64,000 nucleotides of DNA from Arthrobacter crusticola (lineage in GTDB: Bacteria > Actinomycetota > Actinomycetes > Actinomycetales > Micrococcaceae). Each line of letters opens with the position of its first letter. Positions within the stretch are counted from its first letter, which is position 1. Where the stretch lies: the NCBI RefSeq assembly GCF_004357995.1, contig NZ_SMTK01000002.1, positions 434,001 to 498,000 of the forward strand, read 5' to 3'. The notes under the pieces are model-generated. The model ran no database searches, was not told the origin of the DNA, and saw only the letters and a list, made by a program, of their open reading frames with translations. Of this stretch, positions 1-8,990 are shown piece by piece. Both the position numbers and the translations under genes were made by a program.

Positions 1-719
1 ACGTCCACCCCGTCCGCGTTGAGTTCACCGGCGGCGGAGACCGACGCGGGGAAGCCGAGGGCGCCGAGGGCCCACGTGAGGGGGTACACGGTGAGGTCGA
101 GCAGCGCCCCGCCGCCGGCGGCCGGGTCCCAGATCCGGCTGGACGGGTCGTAGCCGGCAGGGAAGCCGAGGTCGGCCTGCACCCAGCGGATTCCGCCCAG
201 CTCGCCGGAGGCGAGAATGTCCCAGGCGCGGTTGACGCTGGGCAGGAAGCGCGTCCATACGGCCTCCATCAGGAAGCGGCCCTGGTCGGCGGCGAGGTCG
301 ATCAGGGCCGCGGCCTCGGCCGCGTTGACGGTGAAGGGCTTCTCGCACAGGACGTGCTTGCCGGCCGCCAGAGCCGCACGGGCCACCTCGAAGTGCTGTG
401 CGTGCGGGGTGGTGACGTAGACGACGTCGACCTCCGGGTCGTCGAAGAGCTGCTGGTAGCCGGGCACCCCGCCGGCGTCCCCGTAGCTGGCGGCGAAACC
501 GAACCGCCCGGCGAACTCACGGGCCCGATCGGCGCTGCGGGAGCTCACCGCGTGCAGGACGGCGTCCTCGAGCAGGGCGATGTCGGCGGTGACCTTCGAG
601 GCGATGCCGCCGGTGGCCACGACCCCCCACCGCAGGGGGCGGCCGGTGGCCGTCAGGGGGCTGGGCGCCCCGGGCGCGGCGCACGGAGGCTGAACAACGA
701 ATCGCTGGTGGAGTGTCAT
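1..719 (-). CDS. Gfo/Idh/MocA family oxidoreductase (3' end outside window)
   Basis: Only the N-terminal 239 residues lie in the window; the gene runs off the left edge. A Rossmann nucleotide-binding segment (RWGVVATGGIASKV, about residues 30-43) is followed by VDVVYVTTPHAQH and the family motif EKPFTVN (about 126-132). These are hallmarks of NAD(P)-dependent sugar/inositol-type dehydrogenases. The start is the ATG at 719, which leaves a roughly 28-residue Pro/Ala-rich extension before the Rossmann fold, so the start is not certain. It lies downstream of a sugar ABC transporter but beyond that operon's terminator. The substrate cannot be read from sequence. Confidence 0.88.
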   Translation of the reverse strand, partial: MTLHQRFVVQPPCAAPGAPSPLTATGRPLRWGVVATGGIASKVTADIALLEDAVLHAVSSRSADRAREFAGRFGFAASYGDAGGVPGYQQLFDDPEVDVVYVTTPHAQHFEVARAALAAGKHVLCEKPFTVNAAEAAALIDLAADQGRFLMEAVWTRFLPSVNRAWDILASGELGGIRWVQADLGFPAGYDPSSRIWDPAAGGGALLDLTVYPLTWALGALGFPASVSAAGELNADGVD

Positions 720-850
720 GACCTCATCCTTTCGGCGAAAGCCCCCGCGGTCCAGCGCCGATGCTGTGTCCGGCCCGCGCCGCCCCCGTGTTGGGGCCCA
801 GACGAGCGCCGGTTTCGCTGCCCGGTCCGGTATCCGGCGGGCAATAAGAA

Positions 851-880
851 ATCCCGGTACCGCCGAGGCGGTACCGGGAT
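851..880 (-). terminator. Rho-independent terminator of the sugar ABC operon
   Basis: A perfect inverted repeat (arms 851-864 and 867-880, two-base gap) is followed, reading the minus strand, by a T-rich stretch (TTCTTATT). It lies 39 bases past the stop of the sugar-binding protein gene and ends that operon before the oxidoreductase. Confidence 0.8.
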
Positions 881-918
881 TCCCCGTTCGGCCCGTTGCC
901 GGGCTGGGTCCTGAGAGG

Positions 919-2025
919 TTACTTGACGATCTCGGAGAGCGTGGGATCGTCGGCGTAGGCCTCTGCTGCGTTTTCCTTGGTGACGATCTGCGGCTCGAGC
1001 AGGTAGGCCGGAACGACCTTCACACCGTTGTCGTAGGACTTGTCGTCGTTGACTTCCAGCTCCTCGCCGGCAGCAAGGCCTTCGACCATGGTGATGGAGT
1101 GCTCCACCAGGTCGCGGGTGTCCTTGTTGATGGTCGAGTACTGCTCGCCCGCGATGATCGACTTGACCGATTCAACCTCGGAGTCCTGGCCGGTGACGAT
1201 GGGGATCTCCTTGCCAGCGGCCTTCACCGAGGTGAGGATGGCGCGGGCTAGGGTGTCGTTGGGGGACAGGACGCCGTGGAGTTCCTCGGAGTCGTAGTTG
1301 CCGGAGAGCAGGGTGTCCATGCGGCGCTGGGCGTTCTCAGCCTTCCAGCCCTGGGTGACTGCCTGGTTGAACTCGGTCTGGCCCGAGACGACGTTCAGCG
1401 TGCCGTCGTCGATCTTCGGCTTGAGGACGCTCATCGCACCGTCGAAGAAGACCTGGGCGTTGGCATCGTCGGGGGACCCGGCGAACAGCTCGATGTTGTA
1501 CGGGCCTTCGCCCTTCTCGGCCATTCCGTCGAGCAGGGCCTGGCCCTGGAGCTCGCCGACCTGGAAGTTGTCGTAGGCCACGTAGTAGTCGACGTTCTCC
1601 GTGTTGGTCAGGAGGCGGTCGTACGCGATGACGGTGATGCCGGCATCGGCGGCCTGCTGCAGCTGGCTGCCCAGCTGGGCGCCGTCGATGGCACCCACGA
1701 TCAGGACCTCGACGCCGTTGGTGATCATGGAGTTGATCTGGTTCTGCTGCTCCGACACACCGCCGTTGGCGAACTGCACGTCAGGCTCGTAACCCGCCTC
1801 GGTCAGGCCGTCGTTGAACAGCTGCTCGGCCAGGACCCAGTTCTCCGAGGTCTTCTGGGGCAGGGCGACGCCGATCGCGGCACCCTCCTCGAAGCCTCCG
1901 GAGGCTGCCTCGTTGCCGGTGCCGCCGCCCTCGTTGCCTGTGCCCGGATCTTCACGGCCGCAGGAGGTCAGCGCGAGCGCCGAGATTGCAGCGACTGCCG
2001 CAAAGGATTTTGCGAAATTACGCAT
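919..2025 (-). CDS. Sugar ABC transporter substrate-binding lipoprotein (ChvE/MmsE-like)
   Basis: This is the extracytoplasmic binding protein of a monosaccharide importer. The 368-residue product starts MRNFAKSF and has a lipoprotein signal ending in ALTSC (Cys22), an acidic/Gly-rich linker, then a periplasmic-binding-protein type 1 fold (IGVALPQKTSENWVLA; VEVLIVGAIDGAQL; VIAYDRLL). The sequence resembles the ChvE-like proteins paired with MmsA/MmsB transporters that take up several aldoses. The ATG at 2025 is preferred over an in-frame upstream start because it begins the signal peptide directly. It is the last gene of the three-gene transport operon, and the hairpin at 851-880 follows. The actual sugar is not determinable. 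Confidence 0.9.
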   Translation of the reverse strand: MRNFAKSFAAVAAISALALTSCGREDPGTGNEGGGTGNEAASGGFEEGAAIGVALPQKTSENWVLAEQLFNDGLTEAGYEPDVQFANGGVSEQQNQINSMITNGVEVLIVGAIDGAQLGSQLQQAADAGITVIAYDRLLTNTENVDYYVAYDNFQVGELQGQALLDGMAEKGEGPYNIELFAGSPDDANAQVFFDGAMSVLKPKIDDGTLNVVSGQTEFNQAVTQGWKAENAQRRMDTLLSGNYDSEELHGVLSPNDTLARAILTSVKAAGKEIPIVTGQDSEVESVKSIIAGEQYSTINKDTRDLVEHSITMVEGLAAGEELEVNDDKSYDNGVKVVPAYLLEPQIVTKENAAEAYADDPTLSEIVK

Positions 2026-2099
2026 TCCATTCTCTTTCTTTAGCTTGCTTTTTTCGGACGGTTGAAACTTGTCGGGCGCCACTGGAAAGGTGCCGGCCG

Positions 2100-3392
2100 T
2101 CAGGACTTGGAGATGACTTCCTTCGTGGAAATCGACTGCTCGCTGTCGGGGCTGCGCACCTCGCTCGGCAGGTCCGGCTTGGACTTGTTGCCGAAGTTGC
2201 GGGTCAGGAGGCCGGTGATCGAGGGCTTGCCCTGGGTCTTGTTGTAGACGTCGAAGGCGACGGCGACGAGCAGCACGAGGCCCTTGATGATCTGGGTCAT
2301 GTCCGCGCCGATGCCCAGCAGCTGCAGGCCGTTGTTCAGGACGGCCATGACCAGGCCGCCGATGATCGAGCCGATGACCGTGCCCACGCCGCCGGTCACG
2401 GCGGCGCCGCCGATGAAGACCGCGGCGATCGCGTCAAGCTCCCAGCCGACGCCGTCGAACGGGCCGGAGGCGGTGGAGCGCCCGACGAAGATCATGCCGG
2501 CCAGGGCCGCCAGGATGGACATGTTCATCATGACCATGAAGTTGACCTTCTTGCTCTGGACTCCGGAGAGTTCAGCGGCGTGCCGGTTGCCGCCGACGGC
2601 GTACACGTGGCGGCCGGCGATCGTCTTGTTGGAGATGAAGCCGAAGATGACCACCAGGGCCCCGAGGATCAGGCCCGGGATGGGGAAGGAGGTGCCGGGG
2701 CGGCCGGTGGCGAACAGGTAGGTCGCGTACAGGATGGCTGCGGAGATCAGGCCCACCTTGACGAGGGAGACCCACATCTCGGGGACCTCGGCGCCGACCC
2801 TGGCGAGGCGCTTGCGGGTACGGAGTTCGTTGTAGATCACGAAGGCGACAAGGAGCAGGCCCAGCAGGACGGTGAGGTTGTTGTACCCGGTGACCGGGCC
2901 GACCTCGGGGAGGTAGCCGGAGCCGATGTACTGGAAACCCTCGGGGACGGGGACCGTGTTGGACTTGCCGACGAACTGGTTGGCGCCGCGGAAGAGCAGC
3001 ATGCCGGCGAGGGTCACGATGAACGCCGGTATCCCGACGTAGGCGACCCAGAAGCCCTGCCAGGCCCCGATCAGCGCGCCCAGGAGCAGGCCGACGAGGA
3101 TTCCGCCGAACCACGGCAGGCCCCAGTCACGCATGGCGATGGCCACGACGATGCCGGCGAATGCGGCCACGGACCCGACGGAGAGGTCGATGTGCCCGGC
3201 GATGATGACCAGCACCATCCCGATCGCGAGGATCAGGATGTAGGAGTTGCCGTTGAAGAGGTTCATCATGTTGCCGGAGGTCAGCGTCTTGCCTCCGGTC
3301 TGCCATTGGAAGAAGATGACCAGCGCGATCAACGCGAAGATCATCCCGAACTGGCGGGTGTCTCCGCCGAAGATTTTCTTGAGGGAATTCAT
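2100..3392 (-). CDS. mmsB: Multiple-monosaccharide ABC transporter permease
   Basis: Integral membrane subunit of the sugar importer, 430 residues with many hydrophobic segments from about residue 15 to 400. Typical GguB/XylH-family signatures include AGHIDLSVGSVAAFAG, GRHVYAVGGNRHAAELSG and VFIGGAAVTGGVGTV. The charged C-terminal tail (about the last 35 residues) is cytoplasmic by prediction. It sits 23 bases after the ATPase gene and 74 bases before the binding-protein gene, all on the same strand, so the three are very likely cotranscribed. Confidence 0.92.
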   Translation of the reverse strand: MNSLKKIFGGDTRQFGMIFALIALVIFFQWQTGGKTLTSGNMMNLFNGNSYILILAIGMVLVIIAGHIDLSVGSVAAFAGIVVAIAMRDWGLPWFGGILVGLLLGALIGAWQGFWVAYVGIPAFIVTLAGMLLFRGANQFVGKSNTVPVPEGFQYIGSGYLPEVGPVTGYNNLTVLLGLLLVAFVIYNELRTRKRLARVGAEVPEMWVSLVKVGLISAAILYATYLFATGRPGTSFPIPGLILGALVVIFGFISNKTIAGRHVYAVGGNRHAAELSGVQSKKVNFMVMMNMSILAALAGMIFVGRSTASGPFDGVGWELDAIAAVFIGGAAVTGGVGTVIGSIIGGLVMAVLNNGLQLLGIGADMTQIIKGLVLLVAVAFDVYNKTQGKPSITGLLTRNFGNKSKPDLPSEVRSPDSEQSISTKEVISKS

Positions 3393-3415
3393 GATTGGCG
3401 TCCTAGGGGCTTCGG

Positions 3416-4954
3416 TCAGGCAGCTTTTTTGCTGGCGGTCATCAGTTTCATGAGGGATTCCTGGCTTGCGTCCTCCCGGGCGATCTCACCGGTAATGGCA
3501 CCCTCAAAGATTGTGTAGATACGGTCGGACAGCCCGAGCAGTTCGGGAAGCTCGGACGAGATGACGATGACTCCCTTGCCCTGCGAGGCGAGGCGCTGGA
3601 TAATCCCGTAGATCTCGAACTTGGCGCCGACGTCGATCCCGCGGGTGGGCTCATCGAGGATCAGCAGCTCGGGGTCGGTGAACATCCACTTCGACAGGAC
3701 CACCTTCTGCTGGTTCCCGCCCGAAAGCTTCGCGACACCCTCGTTGACGCTGGGCGTCTTGGTGCGCAGCGATTTTCGGTACTCCTCCGCGATCCTGTAC
3801 TCCTCGTCCTTGTCGACGACGAGGTTGCGGGTGATCTTCTTCAGGTTCGCCGAGACGGTGGTCGACTTGATGTCGTCGAGCAGGTTCAGGCCGAGGGACT
3901 TGCGGTCCTCGGTGACGTACGCCAGGCCGGCCTCGATGGCCTGGGGCACGGACTTCAGCGTCACCTCCTTGCCGTTGATGAAGATCTGGCCGGACTTGAA
4001 GTTGCCGTAGGAGCGGCCGAAGACGGAGCGCGCCAGTTCGGTGCGTCCGGCGCCCATGAGGCCGGCGAATCCGACGATCTCACCGCGGCGCACGTAGAAG
4101 TTTGAGCCCTTGGCGACGAGCCGGTCCGGGACCGAGGGGTGGCCGACGGTCCAGTCGCGCACCTCGAAGAACACCTCGCCCAGCTTCGGGGTGTGGTCTG
4201 GGAAGCGGGATTCGAGGGAACGGCCGACCATGCCGCGGATGATCCGGTCCTCATCGACGCCGTCCTCCTTCACGTGGAGGGTTTCGATCGATTTGCCGTC
4301 GCGGATGATCGTGATCGAGTCGGCGATCTGCTCGATCTCGTTGAGCTTGTGGGAGATCATGATGCACGAGATGCCCTTGGAGCGGAGCCCGGACATGAGG
4401 TCCAGAAGGTGCTGGGAGTCGGTCTCGTTCAGGGCGGCGGTGGGCTCGTCGAGGATGAGCAGCTTGACCGACTTGCTGAGCGCCTTGGCGATCTCGACGA
4501 GCTGCTGCTTGCCGACGCCGATGTCCTTGATCTTGGTGGTGGGGTCCTCGGAGAGCCCCACCCGGGCCATCAGTTCGAGGGTTTCACGGTTGACCTTGTC
4601 CCAGTCGATGACCCCGAAGCGGGTCGGCTCGTTGCCCAGGAAGATGTTCTCGGCGATGGAGAGCTCGGGAATGAGGGCCAGTTCCTGGTGGATGATGACG
4701 ATGCCGGCGGCCTCGCTGGAGCGGATGTCCTTGAACTGGACCTCCTCGCCCTGGAAGATGATCGATCCCGAGTAATCGCCGTAGGGGTAGAGGCCGGAGA
4801 GGACCTTCATCAGGGTGGACTTACCGGCGCCGTTCTCACCGCAGATCGCGTGGATCTCCCCGGCCCGGACAGTGATCGATACATCGGAGAGGGCCTTGAC
4901 GCCAGGGAATTCCTTGGTGATCGATCGCATCTCAAGGATTGTGTGGTTCTCCAT
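3416..4954 (-). CDS. mmsA: Multiple-monosaccharide ABC transporter ATP-binding protein (two ABC domains)
   Basis: ATPase of the sugar importer, 512 residues with two nucleotide-binding domains in tandem. Domain 1 has Walker [10 protein letters not shown] and Walker [12 protein letters not shown], with a degenerate signature (VGKQQ). Domain 2 has a degenerate Walker A ([10 protein letters not shown]), an intact signature LSGGNQQKV and Walker [14 protein letters not shown]. This pattern is normal for the GguA/XylG/MglA class. The ATG at 4954 was chosen because GGAGG lies about 6 bases upstream; longer readings add a non-homologous leader. It is the first gene of the transport operon, preceded by the palindromes at 5041-5077. 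Confidence 0.93.
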   Translation of the reverse strand: MENHTILEMRSITKEFPGVKALSDVSITVRAGEIHAICGENGAGKSTLMKVLSGLYPYGDYSGSIIFQGEEVQFKDIRSSEAAGIVIIHQELALIPELSIAENIFLGNEPTRFGVIDWDKVNRETLELMARVGLSEDPTTKIKDIGVGKQQLVEIAKALSKSVKLLILDEPTAALNETDSQHLLDLMSGLRSKGISCIMISHKLNEIEQIADSITIIRDGKSIETLHVKEDGVDEDRIIRGMVGRSLESRFPDHTPKLGEVFFEVRDWTVGHPSVPDRLVAKGSNFYVRRGEIVGFAGLMGAGRTELARSVFGRSYGNFKSGQIFINGKEVTLKSVPQAIEAGLAYVTEDRKSLGLNLLDDIKSTTVSANLKKITRNLVVDKDEEYRIAEEYRKSLRTKTPSVNEGVAKLSGGNQQKVVLSKWMFTDPELLILDEPTRGIDVGAKFEIYGIIQRLASQGKGVIVISSELPELLGLSDRIYTIFEGAITGEIAREDASQESLMKLMTASKKAA

Positions 4955-5040
4955 TGAAGCCTCCCGGCAATGACGGCGTTGTCTCGGTGCAGGCCCCCGA
5001 AGCGACCCAAAAGAATTGAACCCTGCCCCCCCGCTTGCCG

Positions 5041-5077
5041 TCAAGTCTTGAACGCAAGACGCGGAGTTTTAACTCCG
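5041..5077. promoter_or_regulatory. Two adjacent inverted repeats, candidate ROK-repressor operators
   Basis: GTCTTG-N4-CAAGAC (5045-5060) is followed at once by CGGAGTT-N2-AACTCCG (5062-5077). Both lie in the 128-base gap between the ROK regulator stop and the mmsA start, about 90 bases upstream of mmsA. A TTGACG -35-like hexamer (minus strand, 5039-5044) touches the first repeat. Assignment to the ROK protein is inference from proximity. Confidence 0.5.
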
Positions 5078-5082
5078 AACAG

Positions 5083-6306
5083 TTACGAAGGGACCAGCGG
5101 GAGGGCCGCGCGGGCCGGCTGGGACAGGACGACGGCAGCGCCCCCGAGTGCCTCCGCCCGGTCACCGAGTGCGGACATATGAACACTCGTCGTCTCACCC
5201 ACGATGGGGACCGAATGACGCAGGAGGCCGCGGCGGATGGGATTCAGCAGGATGTCTCCGAGCCCCGTCAGGGGCCCGCCCATCACCACCACCTCGGGAT
5301 TGATCAGGTTCGCCACGTGGGCCACGGCCCGCCCGATGGCCAGTCCGGCGTCGTCAATCACCCGCAGTGCCGCGGTGTCGCCGCCCAGGGCCAGTTCGAC
5401 GATGCCCTGGGTGTCCACCGGCTGGCCGGATCCGCGGTTGAGAAGCTCGATCATTGTGGAGGTCGAGGCGACGGTTTCGAGGCAGCCGCGGTTGCCGCAC
5501 CGGCACACCAGCCCGTGCTCGCTGATCGTCGTGTGCCCGAGCTCCCCGGTGATCCCCACATTGCCGTAGAAGAGCGCGCCGTTGAGGATCAGGCCCGCCC
5601 CGATGCCGGAGCCGACCTTCATGAACATGAGGTTCTCCACCCGGCTGTGCTGGCCCCAGGTGATCTGGGCCAGGGCGCCGAGATTGGCGTCATTCTCGAT
5701 GTAGACAGGCATGCCGAGCCGGGCCCCGAAGGTCTCCCGGATGTTGATCCCGACCCACTCGGGCAGGATCGCACCCTGGACCACCGTGCCGGTGCGCCGG
5801 TCGATCGGGCCGGGGATGCCGATGCCGGCGCCGAGCACCGCCGACCGGGAGATGCCGGCCTGACTCAGCACCGTGTCGAGCAGGTCAGCAGCGACCCGAA
5901 GGCCCTCCGCCGCGCTGTGCCCGAGGGGCAGGGCCGCGGCCTCCTCACGCAGGATGCGGTAGTCGAGGCCCGCGAGCACCACCCGCACGTGGCGGCGGCC
6001 GATGTCGATTCCGGCGGCGACCGATCCGTTGTCGTTGAGGATGACGGACAGGGCCCGCCGCCCCGAACTCGTGGTGGGGACGGTGGTGACGATCCCGCTC
6101 CCGGCCATCACCTTGACGATGTTCGAAACCGTGGCGGTCGAGAGCCCGGTCTGGCGGGCGAGTTCTGCCTGCGTCTGGGGCCCGCCGTTGACCAGGGCCC
6201 GGATGATGCGCTGCTGGTTCTGCTCCCGGAGTGCGGACTGGGATCCCGGCCGTGGAAGCAGTGCGCCGGGATGGATCCTCGTCGTCGAGGCGGGTTCTGC
6301 GCGCAT
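5083..6306 (-). CDS. ROK family transcriptional regulator (XylR/NagC-type)
   Basis: Sugar-responsive repressor candidate, 407 residues. An N-terminal winged helix-turn-helix (RIIRALVNGGPQTQAELAR, then TGLSTATVSNIV, about residues 33-70) precedes a ROK sugar-kinase-like domain. That domain has the glucokinase-type DIGRRHVRV segment, a GIGAGLI loop, and the ROK zinc motif GLVCRCGNRGCLET with the preceding GHTTI. It lies immediately upstream of the mmsAB-binding-protein operon on the same strand, so regulation of that importer is the obvious guess. The start is the ATG at 6306, 32 bases after the upstream gene. Confidence 0.9.
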   Translation of the reverse strand: MRAEPASTTRIHPGALLPRPGSQSALREQNQQRIIRALVNGGPQTQAELARQTGLSTATVSNIVKVMAGSGIVTTVPTTSSGRRALSVILNDNGSVAAGIDIGRRHVRVVLAGLDYRILREEAAALPLGHSAAEGLRVAADLLDTVLSQAGISRSAVLGAGIGIPGPIDRRTGTVVQGAILPEWVGINIRETFGARLGMPVYIENDANLGALAQITWGQHSRVENLMFMKVGSGIGAGLILNGALFYGNVGITGELGHTTISEHGLVCRCGNRGCLETVASTSTMIELLNRGSGQPVDTQGIVELALGGDTAALRVIDDAGLAIGRAVAHVANLINPEVVVMGGPLTGLGDILLNPIRRGLLRHSVPIVGETTSVHMSALGDRAEALGGAAVVLSQPARAALPLVPS

Positions 6307-6338
6307 GTATCCAAGGGTGCCTCAGCGCCCGTTTGTAG

Positions 6339-6860
6339 TCAAGAAGTTAACGCAGCTTGGTGTTGCCGCGCCAGCCCGCGGTAGCTTCGGGCGTTGTCTC
6401 GGATTCCGGCCACCTCCTCCTCGGAGAGCGGCCGGCGGACCTTCCCGGGAACGCCGGCCACGAGTGAGCGGGGTGGAACGACCGTTCCCTCGAGGACGAC
6501 GGCGCCGGCGGCCACCAGGGACTCCGCGCCGATGACCGCCCCGTTGAGCACCGTGGCGTTCATGCCGATCAGGCAGTCGTTTTCGATCGTGCAGCCGTGG
6601 ACCACCGCGCCGTGTCCGACGCTGACCCCGCTGCCGATGGTCGTGGGGAAGCCCGGATCGGCATGGACCACCACGTTGTCCTGGAGGTTGCTCCCCTCGC
6701 CCACCCGGATGGGTGCCGTATCGGCGCGCACGCTGACCCCGTAGAAGGCGCTGGCCGACTCACCGAGCACCACATCGCCGATGATTGATGCGGTGGGGGC
6801 CGTGAAGGCCGTGCCGGCGATGCTCGGGCTGGTTCCGTTGATGCTGATGAGGTGGGCCAT
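6339..6860 (-). CDS. Gamma carbonic anhydrase family protein (left-handed beta-helix)
   Basis: A 173-residue hexapeptide-repeat protein of the gamma-CA/PaaY/YrdA group. It contains SIIGDVVLGESASAFYGVSV, RADTAPIRVGEGSNLQDN, the ligand-type histidine motif VVVHADPGFP and VSVGHGAVVHGC. The histidines at HAD, GHG and VHGC fit the three-His metal site. Whether it has carbonic anhydrase activity is not shown. The ATG at 6860 lacks a Shine-Dalgarno but has TATGCT six bases upstream, so it is probably leaderless. A rare TTA leucine codon occurs near the 3' end (6348-6350). Confidence 0.88.
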   Translation of the reverse strand: MAHLISINGTSPSIAGTAFTAPTASIIGDVVLGESASAFYGVSVRADTAPIRVGEGSNLQDNVVVHADPGFPTTIGSGVSVGHGAVVHGCTIENDCLIGMNATVLNGAVIGAESLVAAGAVVLEGTVVPPRSLVAGVPGKVRRPLSEEEVAGIRDNARSYRGLARQHQAALTS

Positions 6861-6910
6861 ACGGCCAGCATAGGGGCAGGATGCGGGGCGTGGGCCCGGG
6901 CGCGGGCGGC

Positions 6911-7768
6911 CTAGTTGAACACGATGGTCCGGTGCCCGTCGAGCAGGACCCGGTGTTCGGCGTGCCACTGCACGGCCTGCACCAGGGCGCGGCCCTCGAG
7001 TTCCCGGCCGATGGCTACGAACTGTTCGACGCTGCGGGCGTGGTCGACCCGGATCACTTCCTGTTCGATGATCGGGCCCTCGTCGAGCGCCCCGGTGACG
7101 TAGTGCGCCGTGGCGCCGATGAGCTTCACGCCGCGGGCGTGCGCCTGGTGGTAGGGACGCGCCCCCTTGAAGGAGGGCAGGAAGGAGTGGTGGATGTTGA
7201 TGGCGCGCCCGCGCAGGTCCGTGCAGAGGCCGTCGCTGAGGATCTGCATGTACCTCGCGAGCACCACGAGGTCGATTCGGTGTTCGGTGATGAGCGCGCG
7301 CAGCTGCTCCTCGGCATCCTCCTTCGTGTCCGGGGTCACCGGGATGTGGTGGAAGGGGATCCCGTAAAACGCTGCGAGGTCCGCAAGGTCGGGATGGTTC
7401 GAGACGATCACCGGAACCTCGATGGGCAGCGTGCCGGAGCGGTGCTGGAACAGCAGGTCGTTGAGGCAGTGGGCGGCCTTCGAGACCAGGATCAGCGTCC
7501 GGGTGGGCGTGCCGTCGACGTTGAGTTCCCAGTCCATGCCGAAGGAGCGGGCGACCGGCTCCAGCTGCCGGCGCAGTTCGGCCTCACCGGCCTCCGTGGC
7601 CAGGGCCACGCGCATGAAGAAGGTTCCCGTGTCCGGGCTCCCGTACTGCTGGGACTCGGTGATGTTCGCGCCGGCGGCGACGAGGGCCCCGGAGACTCCG
7701 TGGACGATGCCCGGCCGGTCCGGGCAGGAGAGCGTGAGGGAATAGGAACTCGATGCTGGTGCGGTCAC
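6911..7768 (-). CDS. purU: Formyltetrahydrofolate deformylase
   Basis: Hydrolyses 10-formyl-THF to THF and formate, balancing one-carbon pools and feeding formate-dependent purine synthesis. The 285-residue product has an N-terminal ACT domain (YSLTLSCPDRPGIVHGVSGA) and a C-terminal formyltransferase-like domain. Catalytic-type residues are visible in INIHHSFLPSFKGA and in ATAHYVTGALDEGPII (His and Asp). The length matches the family. The start is a GTG at 7768 with TAGCCT exactly six bases upstream, so it is probably leaderless; that -10 lies in a tandem repeat (7769-7816). It is functionally linked to glyA and folD nearby. Confidence 0.94.
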   Translation of the reverse strand: MTAPASSSYSLTLSCPDRPGIVHGVSGALVAAGANITESQQYGSPDTGTFFMRVALATEAGEAELRRQLEPVARSFGMDWELNVDGTPTRTLILVSKAAHCLNDLLFQHRSGTLPIEVPVIVSNHPDLADLAAFYGIPFHHIPVTPDTKEDAEEQLRALITEHRIDLVVLARYMQILSDGLCTDLRGRAINIHHSFLPSFKGARPYHQAHARGVKLIGATAHYVTGALDEGPIIEQEVIRVDHARSVEQFVAIGRELEGRALVQAVQWHAEHRVLLDGHRTIVFN

Positions 7769-7816
7769 GGTCCAAGGCTACCGGGGTCCAAGGCTACCGG
7801 GTTCCCGGGCTACCGG
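7769..7816. repeat. Three tandem 16-bp repeats overlapping the purU promoter
   Basis: Two perfect copies of GGTCCAAGGCTACCGG (7769-7784, 7785-7800) are followed by a diverged third (GTTCCCGGGCTACCGG, 7801-7816). Each carries a TAGCC element on the minus strand, so the predicted purU -10 box is duplicated. The third copy contains the stop codon of the upstream monooxygenase gene. Confidence 0.85.
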
Positions 7817-8937
7817 GCAGGCACCGGTTTCCGGGAGCCCAGCACCCTGAGCGCGGCCAGGGCGGCGGCGCGGCCTGCGCGGGTGGCCCCCACCGTGGAG
7901 GCGGAAGCGCCGTAGCCGACCATCAGGAGGCGCTCCTCGCGCATCACCCGGACGCCGTCCATGCGGATCCCCCCGCCCGGCTCGCGCAGGTGCAGCGGGG
8001 CCAGATGGTCGATCGAGGCCCGGAAGCCGGTGGCCCAGAGCACGACGTCGACGGGTTCGTAGGTGCCGTCCTCAAGTTCGACGCCGTGTTCGGTGAGCCG
8101 CCGCATCGGCCCGCGCGAGATGAGGGTTCCCGCCTCGATGCCGGCCGCGTACTGCGCCGTGAGGGAGATGCCCGTGGTGCCCACGACACTCTTCGGGGGA
8201 AGCCCGGCGCGGGTGCGGGCGTTCACCGCGGCCTCGATCTCACGTCCCCACTCCGGGGTGAAGTCGCGGTCGAGCCATTCCACGGGCCGGCGGGTGCTCC
8301 AGATCGTGCCCGCCCCGGCGTCAGCGAGCTGGAGCAGGAACTGGGCGGCAGAGGTTCCGCCGCCGACCACGAGGACCCGCTTGCCGGTGAAGTCGGAGGC
8401 GGCCCGGAACCCGTGGGTGTGAAGCTGCTGACCGCGAAAGGTGTCCCGCCCCGGATAGTAGGGCAGGTAGGGGCTATCCCAGGTGCCCGTGGCGTTGATG
8501 ACGGCACGCGCCCGCCAGGAGATGTCCCCGCGGCCGGTGACCTCAAGGCGCTCTCCGCCGTCGACCCGGTCGACGCGGGTCACGTGCGCCGGGCGCAGCA
8601 CCGGCAGTCCGAACTCGGCCTCATAGGCGCGGTAGTAGCGGGTCACGACGGCCGAGGACGGCTCCTTCGGATCGGGGGTTTCGAAGGGGAGGCCCGGCAG
8701 CGGATGGAGTCCGTGGGCGGCGTCGAACGTCAGCGACGGCCAGCGGTGGCGCCAGGCGCCTCCGGGGCCCTCGTTCGCATCGAGCATCACGAAGCCGCTG
8801 CCCGGCTCGATCCCGCGCCTGCGCAGGTAATAACCACTGCTCAGGCCGGCCTGGCCGGCCCCGATGACGACGATATCCGTCTCGCGCACTTCGTTGTCCA
8901 CTATCCCGCCCTGTTCCACCGGCGTCGCCGCCGGCAT
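7810..8937 (-). CDS. FAD/NAD(P)-dependent flavin monooxygenase-like oxidoreductase
   Basis: A 375-residue flavoprotein with an N-terminal FAD-binding GxGxxG (DIVVIGAGQAGLSSGYYL), a second dinucleotide fold (KRVLVVGGGTSAAQFLL, NADPH side) and the LWATGF strand typical of flavin-containing monooxygenase/CzcO-like enzymes. The substrate is unknown. The ATG at 8937 is preferred because a promoter (TTGAAA-N17-TCATAT) lies just upstream. A GTG at 8901 is an alternative that would shorten the protein by 12 residues. The stop codon lies inside the tandem repeat that forms the purU promoter. Confidence 0.82.
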   Translation of the reverse strand: MPAATPVEQGGIVDNEVRETDIVVIGAGQAGLSSGYYLRRRGIEPGSGFVMLDANEGPGGAWRHRWPSLTFDAAHGLHPLPGLPFETPDPKEPSSAVVTRYYRAYEAEFGLPVLRPAHVTRVDRVDGGERLEVTGRGDISWRARAVINATGTWDSPYLPYYPGRDTFRGQQLHTHGFRAASDFTGKRVLVVGGGTSAAQFLLQLADAGAGTIWSTRRPVEWLDRDFTPEWGREIEAAVNARTRAGLPPKSVVGTTGISLTAQYAAGIEAGTLISRGPMRRLTEHGVELEDGTYEPVDVVLWATGFRASIDHLAPLHLREPGGGIRMDGVRVMREERLLMVGYGASASTVGATRAGRAAALAALRVLGSRKPVPAR

Positions 8938-8961
8938 CCATCGGCCCGGCGGAGACCGGGC

Positions 8962-8990
8962 ATATGAACGGTGCAACCGGCCCGTTTCAA
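8962..8990 (-). promoter_or_regulatory. Probable sigma-A promoter of the flavin monooxygenase gene
   Basis: Minus strand TTGAAA (8985-8990), a 17-base spacer, and TCATAT (8962-8967) lie about 25 bases upstream of the ATG at 8937. The rest of the gap up to 9190 is GC-rich and shows no gene; it contains a short tandem of ACCGCGGCCGG near 9110-9135. Confidence 0.5.

Noticed and set aside
1986-3518. 510-codon plus-strand open frame opposite the sugar permease
   Set aside because: Shadow of mmsB; composition is low-complexity and acidic, without motifs.
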